Assembly (NCBI GenBank): GCA_024180945.1
Contig: JAKSGN010000037.1
Coordinates: 253,501-317,500 of the forward strand
Direction: 5' to 3'
Length of the DNA: 64,000 nt
Source of the DNA: Macrophomina tecta
Taxonomy: Eukaryota > Ascomycota > Dothideomycetes > Botryosphaeriales > Botryosphaeriaceae
Shown here: one piece after another, positions 32,601 to 46,112 of the stretch
Numbering within the stretch: position 1 is the stretch's first letter
Layout: each line of letters opens with the position of its first letter
Notes under the pieces: generated by a model
Databases searched by the model: none
What the model was told of the DNA's origin: nothing
Seen by the model: only the letters and a program-made list of their open reading frames with translations
Program-made: the position numbers and the translations under genes

Positions 32601-35600
32601 TTTTATAGGGAAAAGGTAATAGCTATAATCGATAATAGTATATAAGATATATTTATTAACTCTAAGTTTATTATTAAGAACTAACTATTCTAGTAAGCTA
32701 AGAATTATTCTTATTAGCTAAGTATAGTAGATAGCTTTCTAGTAAAATATAAAAATAGCTAGATATAAATTAAGATAAGAGAAGTACTTCTTACTATTAA
32801 TAATTACTAAAAATAAATTAACCTCGATATAATAATAATTTCTAAATATAATATTATTCTAGAAATATTATAGCTAAAAACTTACGAGCTATATATTAGC
32901 TAGAGAATAAAGACTATTATATTTTTTAATAAATACTATAGGCGCTACCTCGTAATAGTAAGAAAAAGCTAATAAAGCTAAAAGAAAATACTAGAGTCTA
33001 AGAGCTAAAGTAAAATCTTTAAGCTAAGATAGCAGAATAATAATATATCTATAAATATTAAAACTATTAGCTATCGAGCACTAAAACTTATAATAAAACA
33101 AAGAGAAAAAATCTATATAATTTATATAAAATCTAGTAAGAATACTAAGTAAAAAACTTTTACTCGTATAAAACGGGGCCTTATAGATAAGAATAAGAAT
33201 AGCCTAAAGCTAGTTAAAGAAGACTATTTTTAAAGGCTTAATAAATAGTATAGCTACTTAAATAAAGTAAGTACTAGTCTTCTTAAGTATAAGAGCTATA
33301 ATAATAAAGGTATTTTAGTAGCTAAGACTAGCGTAGACCTTAGCGAAATTATAAGACCTACTAAGAATAATTAGTATCTATACTAAAATTAGAGATAGTC
33401 CTATAAGAATTCTAGAATATACTAAGAATATTTTAAGAAAGAGATAAAGAATAACTACTAGAGTATTAGTTATAGAATTATAAGATATTTTTACTTCTAG
33501 AAATATAATTTACTTTTAAGTCTATTTATTTTTTATCTAAAATAAAGGCTAAAGCATTACGGGAATATATTAATAAAAATCTAAAATAAGAATATATATA
33601 ACTTTTATAGTTACTAATAGAATACTCTATTCTATTTATTTTTAAAAAGAATAGTAAGCTTCGCCTTTATATTAACTATAGATAGCTAAATAATATTATA
33701 GTAAAAAATTAATATCTACTATCTTATATTAACGAATTATAGAATAAACTTCGTAATACTAAGTTTTTTATAAAACTAGATCTTTAAGAAGGCTACTACC
33801 TAGTCTATATTAAAGAAGATAAAGAATAGAAAATAGCGTTCTAAATATAATTTAAATATTATAAGTATACGATAATATTTTTTAGGCTTACTAATATACT
33901 AACTACTTTCTAGAGCTTAGTTAATAATATTCTATATTTATATTTAGATATATTCACCTTAGCTTACCTAGATAATATTCTAATATACTTAGAAATACTT
34001 AAGAAATATACTAAGTATATAAGAAAAGTTCTAAAGGCCTTAAATAAATAAAACCTCTAAGTAGCCCTAGAAAAGAGTAAATAATATATATAAAAAATAG
34101 AATACCTAGGGTTTATTATTACCCTAGGTTATATTAGTATAAATAATAAAAAACAAGACGTAATTAAAGACTAGCTAACGCTATAAACTATTAAAGAAGT
34201 ATAATTCTTTCTTAAATTTACTAACTTTTATTAAAAGTTTATTATAAATTATACTAAGCTAGTAGTACCTCTAACTAATATTACTAAGAAAGAATATAGG
34301 TTTATATAAAAAGAAAGATAATAATAAGTGTTTAACTTACTAAAGCGAATATTTATAGAAGTACTAGTTCTAGAACTCTATAACCTAAACCTACTAATTA
34401 TAGTAGAAATTAATACTTTAGACTATACTATAGAAGCTATACTTAGTTAGCTAGATAAAGAAAATAGACTATACTCTATTATCTACTATTTATAAAAAAT
34501 AATACCTACTAAGAAGAACTATAATATTTATAATAAAAAACTTTTAGCTATAATTATAGCTTTTAAAGAATAGAGATATTATCTTAAAGATACTAAGTAC
34601 TAGGTTATAATTTACTATAACTATAAAAACCTCTCGCACTTTACTACTACTAAAGAATTAAACTAACGATAGATTTAATAGACTAAAGAGCTAGTATTTT
34701 ATAATATAAAAATTACTTATAGAAAGAGATCTAAGAATACTCGTATAGATATACTAAGTAGACGAGCTAACTATATTAAAGAAAAGCTAGATCCGTAATC
34801 TATAATACTTAATATATAAAAAGATAAGACTTTTATATCTACTAGCCGTAGCTACTAGATTATAGCTATTTATAGTCTAGAATAAATATAGCTTAAGAAA
34901 GAACTAGATAACTTACTTACTCTAGTTAGACTATTTACCCTAGTAATACGCCTTAAAGGTAATAAATAGAAATAAAAGATTTAAGAAGCCTACGTAGATA
35001 ATATAATAGTCTAAAAAATTAAAGAGCTTAAAAATAACCCCTAAGTAACTAGAAACGTAGACGGTATAATTCTATTTTTAGAATTAATCTACGTTCTAGT
35101 TAAACTATAGAAAAAGCTTATAAAAGATATATATAAAGCCCTAGTATATAGTTATTAAGAAATAAATAAGATAATAGAGCGAATTATAAGAAGCTATTAC
35201 TTTCTAGAGCTAAGAAGAACTATTTAACGAATAATCTCATAATATAATCTTTATATTAGAAGTAAGACTATAAGGTATATATTCTATAAACTACTTTAGC
35301 TACTATTAGTATTAAAGTGCCCTTAGTAATCTATCTCGCTAGACTTTATTACGGACCTACCTAAGTTAAAAAAACTACTTACTAAGATTAAATATAACTT
35401 AATTCTAGTTATTATTAATAAAATAATAAAGTATATATATTACCTACTATATCTTAAAATAGTAAATATAGAAGAACTCGCCTATATGTTTCTTAAGATA
35501 ATTCTTAGTAATTATAAGTTACTAGAAGAGCTCGTATTAAATAGAGATTAGTTATTTATATTTTAATTCTAGTAGACTTTTACCTACTAGCTTAGAGCTA

Positions 35601-36390
35601 AGTATTAGCTCTTAACTATAATATACTCCTAGATAGATAAATAGATAGAATAAATGAATTAGATACTAGAATAATATCTATACTATTACCTTAACTATAC
35701 GTAAGATAACTAGATTAAGCTACTACTACTTATATAGTTCGTATATAATAGCTTAAAAGCATTAGCTATATAGAAATTTCTATTCTACGCTAATTATAAG
35801 TATAAGCCTATAGCCTATAAAAAGCTAATACTAAGTAAATTATTAGCCTAAAAAGAAATTTTAAAGTAGACTAGCTAAAGGTATTCTATAAATAATTATA
35901 TCTAAATCTTAAATTTATAGCTCTATAAATAGATAAATACTATAATAGATAGTACTAGAAGATACTAAAGCTAAAAGAGAAAAATAAAGTTTATTTTCTT
36001 AAAAAAAATATTAAAATAAAATAGCTAAATAATAAATTAGACTTTAAGAAAATTAGACCGTTCGAAATTAAAAAATAGATTAGAAAGATTAATTTCTACC
36101 TTAAACTATCTAATACTATATAGATATATTCTATATTTTATATCTTACTTCTTAAACTAGTACTAGAAAACGCTACGCTATTACACTAAATAAAAGAAAT
36201 ACTACTAAAAAGCCTAAACGCTAATAAAAATATAGACTAGAATATAGAATAAGTTCTAAATAGCGGCTATATTAATAGTTAGTTCTAATACCTTCTTAAA
36301 TAGAAAGAAAAATAGAATAATACCTAAAAGCTACTAAAACTATATAACTATTAAGAACTTATTAATAAGTTCTATTACTAAAATCTAGAT
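32600..36390 (+). pseudogene. pol: G2 pol: protease to chromodomain (RIPped)
   Basis: Colinear with G1 pol. RT reads LYINYR near 33665-33685 (family LCVDYR), [11 protein letters not shown] near 33960-34000, RNase H VEINTLDYTIEAILS near 34405-34455, integrase DFITDLPKLK near 35340-35370 and chromodomain blocks near 36250-36350. The catalytic Asp codons are partly Asn by RIP. Every break seen is TAA or TAG. Confidence 0.82.
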
Positions 36391-37139
36391 CGACTAATAC
36401 TACTAACTCGTCGTACACGAAGAACCCGAAATTAAAATTAGAAAATAAAGATAACCGCGCCTAGTTAACTAGACTAGAGCCCTTAAAAGATATAGAACCC
36501 GAACTAATATTAGAAGATCTAATAAACTAGAACGACTCTATAGCATTATTAGCTAAGGTATCGCTATATAAATACTTTAATAATTACTTTCTCTTAGTAT
36601 TTTTAGGGTTAACGGCTTTTTTAGCTTTATAAGCCACCTCTAAATAATCTAATTTCTTAAGATCTTTAATAGACTACGCCTTCTTATTTAATATTAAACT
36701 ACTATAGCGCTATAATAAGAACTTCTACTTTCGGAAACGTTCTAAATAAGACGATACGATATGTAACTTAAACGTTAATTTAGAGATAGTATTTAAAGCC
36801 TTTATTTTATCCGCGGTAACCTTCGTAATAGTATACTCTAGACGAATAACTAAGAAAAGAAAGTTAAAATAAGTTAAAATAAAAAAAAAGAGACTTATAA
36901 TTATCCTCCTTTATACTACTAGTATTATAATAGATATTACTACGATGAGCGTACTCGCTATAACGCGAGTATTCTAGGGTGATATAATATACTACCGACT
37001 CGCCCTTCTCCTCTAATAAAAGATACCGAGCGTAGGGAATTAATATATTAAAACCTAAGAGAATATATAAGAAATTAATCTTTATACTAAAAAATTTATA
37101 CTTAGCTTACTATTTATTATACTTATACTTAGAAGGTAT
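36362..37139 (-). pseudogene. G2 antisense ORF (unknown function)
   Basis: ATA at 37139 (ATG in G1) starts PSKYKYNK. It continues with KINFLYILLGFNILIPYARY, LLLEEKGESVVYYITL and YSEYAHRSNIYYNTSS. The intron donor is mutated (gataatt for ggtaatt), while acceptor CTTAG and TTAAC branch remain, and exon 2 gives TITKVTADKIKALNTISK. It ends at 36362 in the shared gat-aga-act/tat-taa ending. It supports the same gene structure as G3 and G4. Confidence 0.55.
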
Positions 37140-37246
37140 CGTAGAAAAGATTTATAGTAAAGAAAGAAGATAAGAAAATAAAAAGAGCCTAAGATATAAA
37201 TAAGCGAATAAATCTTCGGGCTAAAGATTCTTAAAAGGGGAAATAG

Positions 37247-37588
37247 TATTATAAATTCTATAAGCGATAGTCCCGTACGGGTAAATATTTCCTAAGAAAT
37301 AAAAATCCTTACGGGAGGAAATTTCGTAAAGAATTATAAATTACTAAAGAATAGTACTTAGAGAGCTTAATTAGAAAAATAAGTAATACTACTAGATTTT
37401 ATAGAGAAATAATTTCCTTAAAGAAATAAAGCCCGTATAAAAATAACTAAATAGAGTTATAAAAAACTATAGTCTATAAAAATAATACTTTCTTAGTAAA
37501 GATCGCGGGTAGAATCTAGAAAACTAATAAAAGAGTATATTATATAATAACGAATAAGATAAATACCGCTATTATTTATAGAAGAAAG
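37247..37588 (+). repeat. G2 3' LTR, truncated (342 bp)
   Basis: It follows the polypurine tract ttaaaaggggaaatag and starts tattataaattctataagcg. It matches the 5' LTR until gaagaaag, where the G4 LTR begins. The remaining 3' part is not found on the far side of G4. Confidence 0.88.
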
Positions 37589-38376
37589 TATAACTATGGC
37601 CTCTTCTACTAGGCTTTAGAATCGCCTAGTAGGGTTAGGTAGCTAAAGGATTTACCTTAAAGAATAAGAGAAGGGTAAAGAATTAAAATAATAGTAGTAA
37701 TTACGTAATATATTAGTGCGTAGTACGCGTTAGGCTTATTACCTCTAATAGGATTATATTAGAACTTTAAGTTAACTACGAAGGTTAAAGTACTATCTAA
37801 GAAGTATATCTATATACTATAGAAAAACTATAATAATCTATAGATTAAGATGACTATTAGATTAGTTATAGTATTAGATTATTCTAAGGGTTAAATCTTT
37901 GCTAAGGCTTCTAATCTATAAGTAGGTCGGGTAAACTGCACGTAATTCGGGCGCTAATATCTATTTCCTAGAATCCGACTTCTTATATTAGTTAAGAAAA
38001 TATTCTACTACTAAACTATCGTTTCTTAGGCCGTATAAGTTATCTAATTTTATCCCGTTCGTTTCTCTAGTCTAAAGTCGACTTCTAGAATTTATAATCT
38101 TTCTTTTATAGGCGTTCTTTCCTTGCGGGAGTTTAACCTAGTCGGTATTTCCGTAGTCTTACTATGCCGCGTAGGCGTTGCTTTCGTACGGGCTTTTATT
38201 ACTATTTTACCTAGGCCCATATGTGCCGTCTTTCTTTAAGGCTGGTTTGTCCGTGCGGGCGTACTAGTAGTACGGCTTTATTATTTTTATAGGTTTCTAG
38301 CCCCTATAGTACCTTTTCCCGTGCGGGCTTTTCGCCCGTGGGGTTATAAAGCCCTTATACCCTAGGGTTCGTAATA
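37589..38376 (-). repeat. G4 3' LTR (788 bp)
   Basis: Plus strand runs from tataactatggcctcttctac to cctagggttcgtaata, and is followed by the polypurine tract ctatcccccctcttaag (38377-38393, reversed). It includes tatagggttataaagcccttata and gcccgtgcggg, which are shared with all A LTRs. Confidence 0.92.
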
Positions 38377-38480
38377 CTATCCCCCCTCTTAAGAATCTTC
38401 GGCCCGAAGATTTATTTGTTTGTCTATATCTTAGGCTTTTCTTATCGTTTTATTTTTTTTTCTAGTAAGTCTTTTCTATA

Positions 38481-39258
38481 ATACCTTTTAAATATAAGCG
38501 CGACGAGTAGTAGGTTAAGCGTAAGTTTCTTAGCGCGAAGATTAATTCTTTATATACGCTTTTAGACCTTAATATACCAATTTCTTACGCTCGGTATCTT
38601 TTATTGGAGGAGAAGGATGAGCCCGTAGTATATCGTATTACTCTAGGGTATTTACGCTATAGGGAGTATGCCTGTCGTAGTAATATCTACTACGATACTA
38701 GTAGCGTAGAGAAGGGTAATTATAAGTTTTTCTCGTCTTTTTCTAACTAGTTTTAATTCTTTTTTTCTAGTTATTTGTCTCGAGTGTATTATTACGAAGG
38801 TTACCGCTAATAAGGTAGAGGCTTTAAATACTATCTCTAAGCTAATATCCGAGCTACGTACTATCTCGTCTTACTTAGAGCGTTTCTATAAGTAGAAGGT
38901 TCTATTATAGCGTCGTAGTAGCTTAATATTAAATAAGAAGGTATAGTTTATTAAGAATCTTAAGAAATTAGATCGCCTAGAGGCTATCCGCGAGGCTAGG
39001 GGTCCGGTTAACCCTAAAAATACTAAGGAGAAACGATCGCTAAAGCGTTTACGTAGCGATGCCTTAGCTAATAATATTATAGGGTCGTTCTAGTCTATTA
39101 GATCTCCTAGCGTTAGTTCGGGTTCTACGTCTCCCGAGGGTTCCGACCTAGTTAATTAGGCGCGGTTATCTCTATTTTCTAACTTTAATTTTAGGTTCTT
39201 TGTATACGACGAGTTGGCGGTGTTAGTCGATCTAGGTTTCGGCGATAGAACTTATTAA
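38481..39258 (+). pseudogene. G4 antisense ORF with 55-base intron (unknown function)
   Basis: The start codon is ATA (RIPped ATG) at 38481, reading PFKYKRDE. Exon 1 (38481-38715) gives LDLNIPISYARYLLLEEKDE, VVYRITLGYLRYREYACRSN and IYYDTSSVEK. The intron has donor GTAATT at 38716, branch CTAAC at 38743-38747 and acceptor CTAG ending at 38770: 55 bases, and its removal keeps the frame. Exon 2 reads ITKVTANKVEALNTISKLIS, then SYLERFYK, LKKLDRLEAIREARG, FFVYDELAVLVDLGFGDRTY, TAA 39256-39258; about 240 codons spliced. Exon 2 is a likely coiled coil. Starts near the 3' LTR and converges on pol. No family recognised; inferred accessory protein. Confidence 0.65.
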
Positions 39259-39259
39259 T

Positions 39260-42200
39260 AAGCTCTTAATAGTCGTAGAGTTTTAGTAATTTCTAGATAT
39301 TATTCTAGTCTCCTTTCTATTTAAGGAGGTATCGGAATTAACCGTTAATATAGCCGCTATCTAGGACTTATTCTACGTTCTAGTCTATATTTTTATCGGC
39401 GTCTAGATTTTCTAGTAGTATTTCTTCCGTTTAGCATAATAGCGTGGCGTTTTCTAGTATCGGTTTAAGGAGTAAGATGTGAAATATAAGATATATTTAT
39501 ATAGTATTAGGTAATCTAAGGCGGAAATTAACTTTTCTAATCTATTCTTTAATTTCGAATGGTCCGATTTTCTTAAAGTCTAATTTATTATTTAGCCGTT
39601 TTATCTTAATATTTTTTCTAAGGAGGTAAACTTTATTTCCCCTCTTTAGCTTTAGTATCTCTTAGTACTATCTATTATAGTATCTGCCTATTTATAGGGC
39701 TACGAACTTAAGGTCTAGGTATAGTTATTCGTAGAGTACCTTTAGCTAGTCTACTTTAAGAATTTCTTTTTAGGCTAGGGATTCGCTTAGTATTAGCTCT
39801 TTATAAGCTATAGGCTCATAATCGTAATTAGCGTAGAACGGGGATTTTTACGTAGCTAATGCTTTTAAGCTGTTATATGCGAACTATACGAGCGGTAGTA
39901 GCTCGATCTAATTATCTTATACGTAATTAAAGTAGTAGCGTAAGTACTATTTTAGTATCTAATTTCTTCGTTCTATCTATTTATCTATTTATAGATATGC
40001 CGTAGTTAAGAGCTTATACTTTACTCTAAGCTAGCGGGTGAGCATCTACTAGAATTAGAATATAAATAGCTAATTTTTATCTAATACGAGCTCTTCTAGT
40101 AACTCGTAGTTACCGAGGATTATTTTAAGAAACGTATAGGCGAGTTCTTCTATATTTACCGTCTTAAGATATAGTAAGTAGTATACGTACTTTATTATTC
40201 TATCGACGATAACTAGAATTAAGTTATACTTAATCTTAGTAAGCGGTTCTTCTAACTTAGGTAGGTCCGTAATAAAGTCTAGCGAGATAGATTACTAAGG
40301 GCGCTTCGGTACTAGTAGCGGCTAAAGTAGTCTATAGAATATATACCTCGCGGCCTTACTTCTAATATAAAGGTCGTATTATGAGACTATCTATTAGACG
40401 GTTCTTCGAAGCTCTAGAAAGTAGTAGCTTCTTGTAATTTACTTTATTATTTTATCTATTTCTTAATAACTATATACTAGGGCTTTATATATATCTTTTA
40501 CGAGTTCTTCCCGTAGTTTAACTAGAACGTAGACTAATTCTAAAAATAGAATTATACTATCTACGTTTCTAGTTACTTAGGGGTCGTTATCGAGTTCTTT
40601 AAGTTTTTAAGCTATTATATTATCTACGTAGGCTTCTCAGATCTTCTACTTCTATTCATTACCTTCGAGGCGTATCGCTAGGGCGAATAGTTTAACTAGG
40701 ATAAGCGAGTCGTCTAGCCCTTCTTTAAGCTACGTTTATTCTAGGCTATAAATAGCTATAATCTAGCGGCTACGGCTAGCGGGTATAAAAAACCCGTCTT
40801 TCTACGTATTAAGTATTATAGGTTACGGACCTAGCTTTTCTTTAATATAGTTAGCTCGTCTACTTAGTATGTTAGCGCGAGCGTTCTTAGATTTCTTTTT
40901 ATAGGTAATCTTTATATTATAGAACGCTAGCTCTTTAGCCTACTAAATCTATTATTGGTTTAATTTCTTAGTAGTAGTAAAGTACGAGAGGTTCTTATAG
41001 TTATAGTAGACTATAACTTAGTACTTAGCGTCTTTAAGGTAGTATCTCTATTCTTTAAAAGCCGTAACTATAGCTAAGAGTTTTTTATCGTAGACGTCGT
41101 AGTTCTTCTTAGCCGGTATTATTTTTCTTAAGTAGTAGGCGATGGGGTATAGTCTACCTTCTTCGTCTAGCTAACTAAGTACGGCTTCTATAGCGTAGTC
41201 TAAAGCGTTAGTTTCTACTGTAATTAGTAGATCTAGGTTATAGAGTCCTAGAACTAGTACTTTTATAAATATCTACTTTAGTAAGTTAAACGCTTATTAT
41301 TATCTTTCTTTCTATATAAACCCGTACTCTTTCTTAGTAATATCGATTAGAGGTGCCGCTATTCTAGCGTAGTTTATAATAAACTTTTAGTAAAAGTTAG
41401 TAAATCTAAGAAAGAATTATACTTCTTTAATGGTTTATAGTATTAGCTAGTCTCTAATTACGTCTAGTTTCTTATCGTTTATACCGATATACTCTAGGGT
41501 AATAATAAACCCTAGGTATTCTATTCTTTATATATACTACTCGCTCTTTTCTAGGGCTACTTAGAGATTTCGTTCGTCTAAGGTCTTTAGAACTTTTCTT
41601 ACGTACTTAGTATACTTCTCGAGCGTTTCTAAGTATATTAGGATATTATCTAGGTAAGCCAAGACGAATATATCTAAATATAGACGTAGGGTATCGTTAA
41701 CTAAGCTCTAAAAGATAGCCGGTATATTAGTAAGCCTAAAAGATATTACCGTATACTTATAATATTTAAATCGCGTTTAGAATGCCGTCTTCTATTCTTC
41801 TTCTTTCTTAATACGGACTAGGTAGTAACCTTCTCGAAAATCTAGTTTTATAAAGAACTTAGCGTTACGAAGCTTATTCTATAATTCGTTAATATAAGGT
41901 AATAGGTATTAGTTTTTTACCGTAATATTATTTAGCTATCTATAGTTAACGTAGAGGCGGAGCTTACTATTCTTTTTTAGAACGAATAGAATAGGGTATT
42001 CTACCGGCGACTATAAGGGTCGTATATATCCTCGTTCTAGGTTTTTATTAATATATTTCTATAATGCTTTAGCCTCTGTCTTAGATAAGGAGTAAATGGG
42101 CTTAAAAGTAAGTTGTATTCCCGGGAGTAAGAATATCTTATAATTCTATAGCTAATACTCTAGTAGTTATTCCTTATCTCTTTCTTAGAATATTCTTAGT

Positions 42201-43030
42201 ATATTCTAGAATTTCTATAGGACTATTTCTAATTCTAGTATAGGTGCTAATTTGTCCTTAGTAGGCCTTATAATTTTGCTAAGGTCTACGCTAACCTCGG
42301 CTGCCGAAATATCTTTATTATTATAGCTTTTATACCTAAGGGGACTAGTATCTACTTTATTCGGATGGCCGTATCGTCTATTAAGCCTCTAGGGGTAGTC
42401 TTCTCTAATTAGCTTTAGGCTATTCTTATTCTTATCCGTAAGGCCCCGTATTATATAAGTAAGAGTTTTCTACTCTGTGTTCTTACTAGGTTTTATATAG
42501 ATTATATAGGCCTTTTCTTCTCGTCTTATTATAAGTTTTAGCGCTTAGTAGCTAATAGTCTTAATATCTACGGGTACGTTATTATCCCGTCATCTTAGCT
42601 TAAAAGTTTTACTTTAGCTCTTAGGCTCTAGCGCTTTTTTTTAGCTCTATTAGCTTCTTCTTACCGTTGCGAGGTAGCGTCTATAGTATTTATTAGGAAA
42701 CGTAATAGTCTTTATTTTCTAGCTAATATATAGCTCGTAAGTCTTTAGCTATAGTATTTCTAGGATAATATCGTGTCCGGGGATTATTATTACGTCGAGG
42801 TTAATTCGTTCTTAGTAATTACCGACGGTAAGGGGTGCTTTCTCTATCTTAATTTTTATTTAGCTATTTTTATATTTCGCTAGGGAGCCGTCTACCGTAC
42901 TTAGCCGATAAGAATAATTCTTGGCTTACTAGGGTAGTTAGTTCTTAATAATAAACTTAGAATTAACGAATACGCCTTATACGCCGCTATTAATTATAGC
43001 TATTACCTTTTTCCCGCAGAATATAACTAG
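39260..43030 (-). pseudogene. pol: G4 pol: protease to chromodomain (RIPped)
   Basis: Minus strand: protease near 42965-43015 (AIINSGV then GVFVN, Asp to Asn); RT with [19 protein letters not shown] near 41620-41675; RNase H ending near 40870-40900; integrase DFITDLPKLE near 40258-40285; chromodomain near 39290-39400. It is colinear with G1 and G2. The plus-strand ends of pol and the antisense ORF meet at about 39258. Confidence 0.85.
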
Positions 43031-45147
43031 GATATATAAAAGTCGATATAGATTTAATTTAGTAGGTATAATTTTGTTTACTATACGTATAACCTAGTTA
43101 AGGGATTTATTTAACGGCCCCTCCTAGGGTTCTTATCTAGGGAAGCCGTCTAGTTTTTTAATATAGGTCGTTCTATTATTTTATAACGGATATACTCGTT
43201 CTATTCATTAACTAGGATTAAGATATTTTTCTATTACGTCTATTTACCGCGTTTAATTAGTCGTCTCTAGTAGATCCACTCGTTTCGGACCTAATACTAG
43301 AAGATAGACATGTCATATTTTTTATAGAGTATCTATTATAAGGTGCCCCTATTCCTAGTTACTATACCGTACTAGTAGAGGGTATAGGCTATATTACGAA
43401 GATATTATAGGTTTTACTATCGTTATACCTCCTATGCCTCGTCTTCTAGCTAAGATATGAGTTCGTCGGCTGTCTTAAATAGTAATTCTTTCTAGGAATT
43501 CTAGGTATTGTCTTACTATACGCGTGCGTATATCTTTTTTTACTATACCTTATATTGCTGCGTCCCGAGGTTAATTATAGGGCCTAGAATTTAGGTAACC
43601 GTAGGCTCTAGGCTATTAGTAACGCGGCGTATCTCTTCGTATTAGATTAGGTATTCGGTTATTTTTATAAGTATAGCTTCGTTCTATTATTACTTATTAT
43701 CGGTCGTACTTAACTTTAGGATACTATCGTATAGTTCCCCCGTATCGCTATCGACTAGGTCCTCATTATTAGAAAAGGCTTTAATAAGCTCTTTCTTTCT
43801 TCTTAGAGTCGTATTAACGTATTATAGCTCTTTAGGGTACTAGCCTATAGCATTCTTATCGCTCTAGTAAGTAGTATAGTTATTATTATAGTAGGCTATT
43901 TAGCTAAGCCTTTAATACTCGGGGCTCTAGCTTTCTTCGCATCGCTTATTAAATTCGGCGAAGGGGTTTTCTTACTTAGTAACCGTAGAGACTTCTCGGT
44001 CTTTCGGTTCTTACGTCGTGGCCGAGACTTATTTATTTTTTCTAAGGTAGTAGTGTATCTTTTCCTAAGTCTTACTATAGTAAATATATAGTCCTTTTTT
44101 AAATCTTTATTTTTACTCTAGGGTCTATTCTTTACGTTATTTTTTCTTATAGCCGTTATTCTTTTCTTTATAGTAGTTATCCCTTTTAGGTAGGTTATTT
44201 CGGTAGTTAATATTATTTAGCTCTATAGTATCTCCTCCTTTCTAAGTATATCTAGGGCGCGCTAGGCGCGAAGTATTAGCTCTATAGTTTAACTTATACT
44301 TCTTAGATTAGCGCTCGAAGAGGCGGTTATCATATTTAATAGCTAGCTTAATAAGCTTATATAGGGTCTTAGAATCGTCTTATATTATAAGTTAGTCTTT
44401 AACCCTTTCCTTAAGTCCTCGGTAGTAGTAGTCTATAAGGGCGCGGTCGGACTAGTTATCTAGGTATACTATAGCCTTCTAGAATTCTATAGTATAGTCC
44501 GCTACTAAGGTCTTTTAGTAGATATTTATAACGGCTCGTCGGGCCTTATTAATCTTATCGAGGTCTCCGAAGCTTTACTTAATTTAAGTTATAAAGTACT
44601 TATAGCTATTAAAGACTTTCTTAGTATTCTCTTTACGTACTTCTAGTTCTTTCTCTATTTGGTCTCTAAGGTAGGGCTCGAACTACTATACCGTAATATC
44701 GCGGAGGTAGGTAGCTACGAATATTATCTTTTTATTATTAGTAGGGAAATCTCTAGAGTTAAAGAAAAAGTATAGGTTAAGTTATAAGAGAAAGATCTAG
44801 AGCTTCTTTTAGTTACTATAGAATAAATCTAGCTTAGCCGTCTTCGTACTTTTATTAGGAGGTTAAGTCATTATTAATACTAGAGTATAAATGGGTACTA
44901 GGGTAGAAGTTATTAGAATAGCTTAGTTGCGAAGTTCGCCTATTTATTAATAGAGCTAGGTGTTCTCGTTAGTCTACTTCTAGAGTTATCTACGTAGTTC
45001 GCCGATCTAGCCTTATATATCTTAAATAACCTAAAAGAGGTTAGCTATAGTTAGCTATAGGGGACCGTTATTATTTATATCAATGTCGTTTATTATATTA
45101 CTTAGTTAGCGTTAGATATTAGATAATACTATCTTATCGTTAAGCAT
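43030..45147 (-). pseudogene. gag: G4 gag (RIPped; start codon intact)
   Basis: ATG at 45147 opens MLNDKIVLSN, the best-preserved gag start in this family here. It is followed by INDIDINNNGPL and TIADLF, then the capsid region and a Cys/His tail near 43910-43970. Many TAG and TAA stops. The start lies about 45 bases inside the 5' LTR, the normal spacing in all copies. Confidence 0.78.
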
Positions 45148-45192
45148 TCTTCTTCTCGGAACTACCTTCCCTTATAAGAATAGTAGTTAAAG

Positions 45193-45980
45193 TATAACTA
45201 CAGCCTTTTCTACTAGGCTTTAGAATCGCCTAGTAGGGTTAGATAGCTAAAGAATTTACCTTAAAGAATAAGAGAAGGATAAAAAATTAGAACGATAGTA
45301 GTAATTACGTAATATATTAGTACGTAGTGCGCGTTAGGCTTGTTACCTCTAATAGGGTTATATTAGAACTTTAAGTTAACTACGAAGGTTAAAGTACTAT
45401 CTAAGAAGTATATCTATATACTATAGAAAAGCTATAATAATCTATAGATTAAGACGACTATTAAATTAGTCGTGGTATTAGATTATTCTAAGGATTAGAT
45501 CTTTGCTAAGGCTTCTAATCTATAAGTAGGTTAGATAGACCGCATATAATTCGGGCGCTAATACTTGTTTTCTAGAATCCGACTTCTTATATCGGTTAAG
45601 AGAATATTCTACCGCCGAATTATCATTTCTTAGGCTATATAAGTTATTCGATTTTATCTCGTTTATTTCTCTAGTCTAAAGTTAGCTTTTAGAATCTATA
45701 ATTTCTTTCTTATAGGCGTTCTTCCCTTACGGAAGTTTAACCTAGTCGGTATTCCCGTAGTCTTACTATACTACGTAGGCGTCGCTTTCGTGCGGGCTTT
45801 TATTACTACCTTACCTAGGCCCGTACGCGCCGTCTTTTCTTAAGGCTAGTTTTTCCGTGCGGGCGTACTAGTAGTACGGCTTTATTATTCTTATAGGTTT
45901 CTAGCCCCTGCGGTGCCTTTTCCCGTGCGGGCTTTCTGCTCTTGGGGTACTAAAGCCCGTGTGGCCTGGGGTTCGTAACA
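45193..45980 (-). repeat. G4 5' LTR (788 bp)
   Basis: Runs from tataactacagccttttctac to ctggggttcgtaaca. The right 80 bases (gcggtgccttttcccgtgcgg onward) keep CpA and TpG, so RIP faded toward the host DNA. Its intact end (reverse TGTTACGAACCCC) shows the original LTR terminus. Confidence 0.92.
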
Positions 45981-46112
45981 CTCGTCCAGCGTCAGCCCCA
46001 GCAGCAGCAGGAGCAGCAGGAGCAGCAGCAGCATGGTATGATGGGCCGCAATATTGGTATGGGAATGGGCTGGAATCAGGGCATGGGCCGCGGCCGGGGC
46101 GGTATGGGCTAA
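45981..46112 (+). pseudogene. 3' end of a host gene: Q-rich then G/M/R-rich C-terminus
   Basis: An open frame of 43 codons plus TAA, entering directly from the LTR edge: LVQRQPQQQQEQQEQQQQ, then HGMMGRNIGMGMGWNQ and GMGRGRGGMG. A polyglutamine tract followed by Gly/Met-rich and RGRGG residues is typical of RNA-binding or P-body type proteins, but I cannot name it. It is unRIPped and GC-rich, as expected of single-copy DNA. The 5' part of the gene is missing: the LTR replaces it. The frames predicted on the opposite strand (45891-46415, 45901-46224) cross the LTR boundaries and are shadows. Confidence 0.6.

Larger units (their letters stand above)
29693..37588 (+). mobile_element. Chromovirus G2, plus strand, 3' LTR truncated
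   Basis: A nearly full-length family-A (variant A2) element: 5' LTR, gag, pol with chromodomain, antisense ORF, polypurine tract, and the first 342 bp of the 3' LTR, which is cut at gaaag by G4. It is inserted head-to-head into an older LTR fragment of the same variant (flank ctaag). RIP is extreme and no ORF over 60 codons remains. Confidence 0.9.
37589..45980 (-). mobile_element. Chromovirus G4, complete, minus strand
   Basis: An 8,392-bp family-A chromovirus with two LTRs of exactly 788 bp. Internal order from the right: gag, pol with chromodomain, antisense ORF on the plus strand, polypurine tract. The flanks do not match (gaaag at left, ctcgt at right): the left is G2 LTR, the right is host coding DNA. 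So the two ends probably come from different insertions joined by recombination. The outermost 80 bases on the right are much less RIPped than the rest. Confidence 0.92.

Noticed and set aside
46003..46036. CAG microsatellite as a separate repeat
   Set aside because: The CAG/GAG run is in frame as polyglutamine in the host gene fragment, so it is annotated there.
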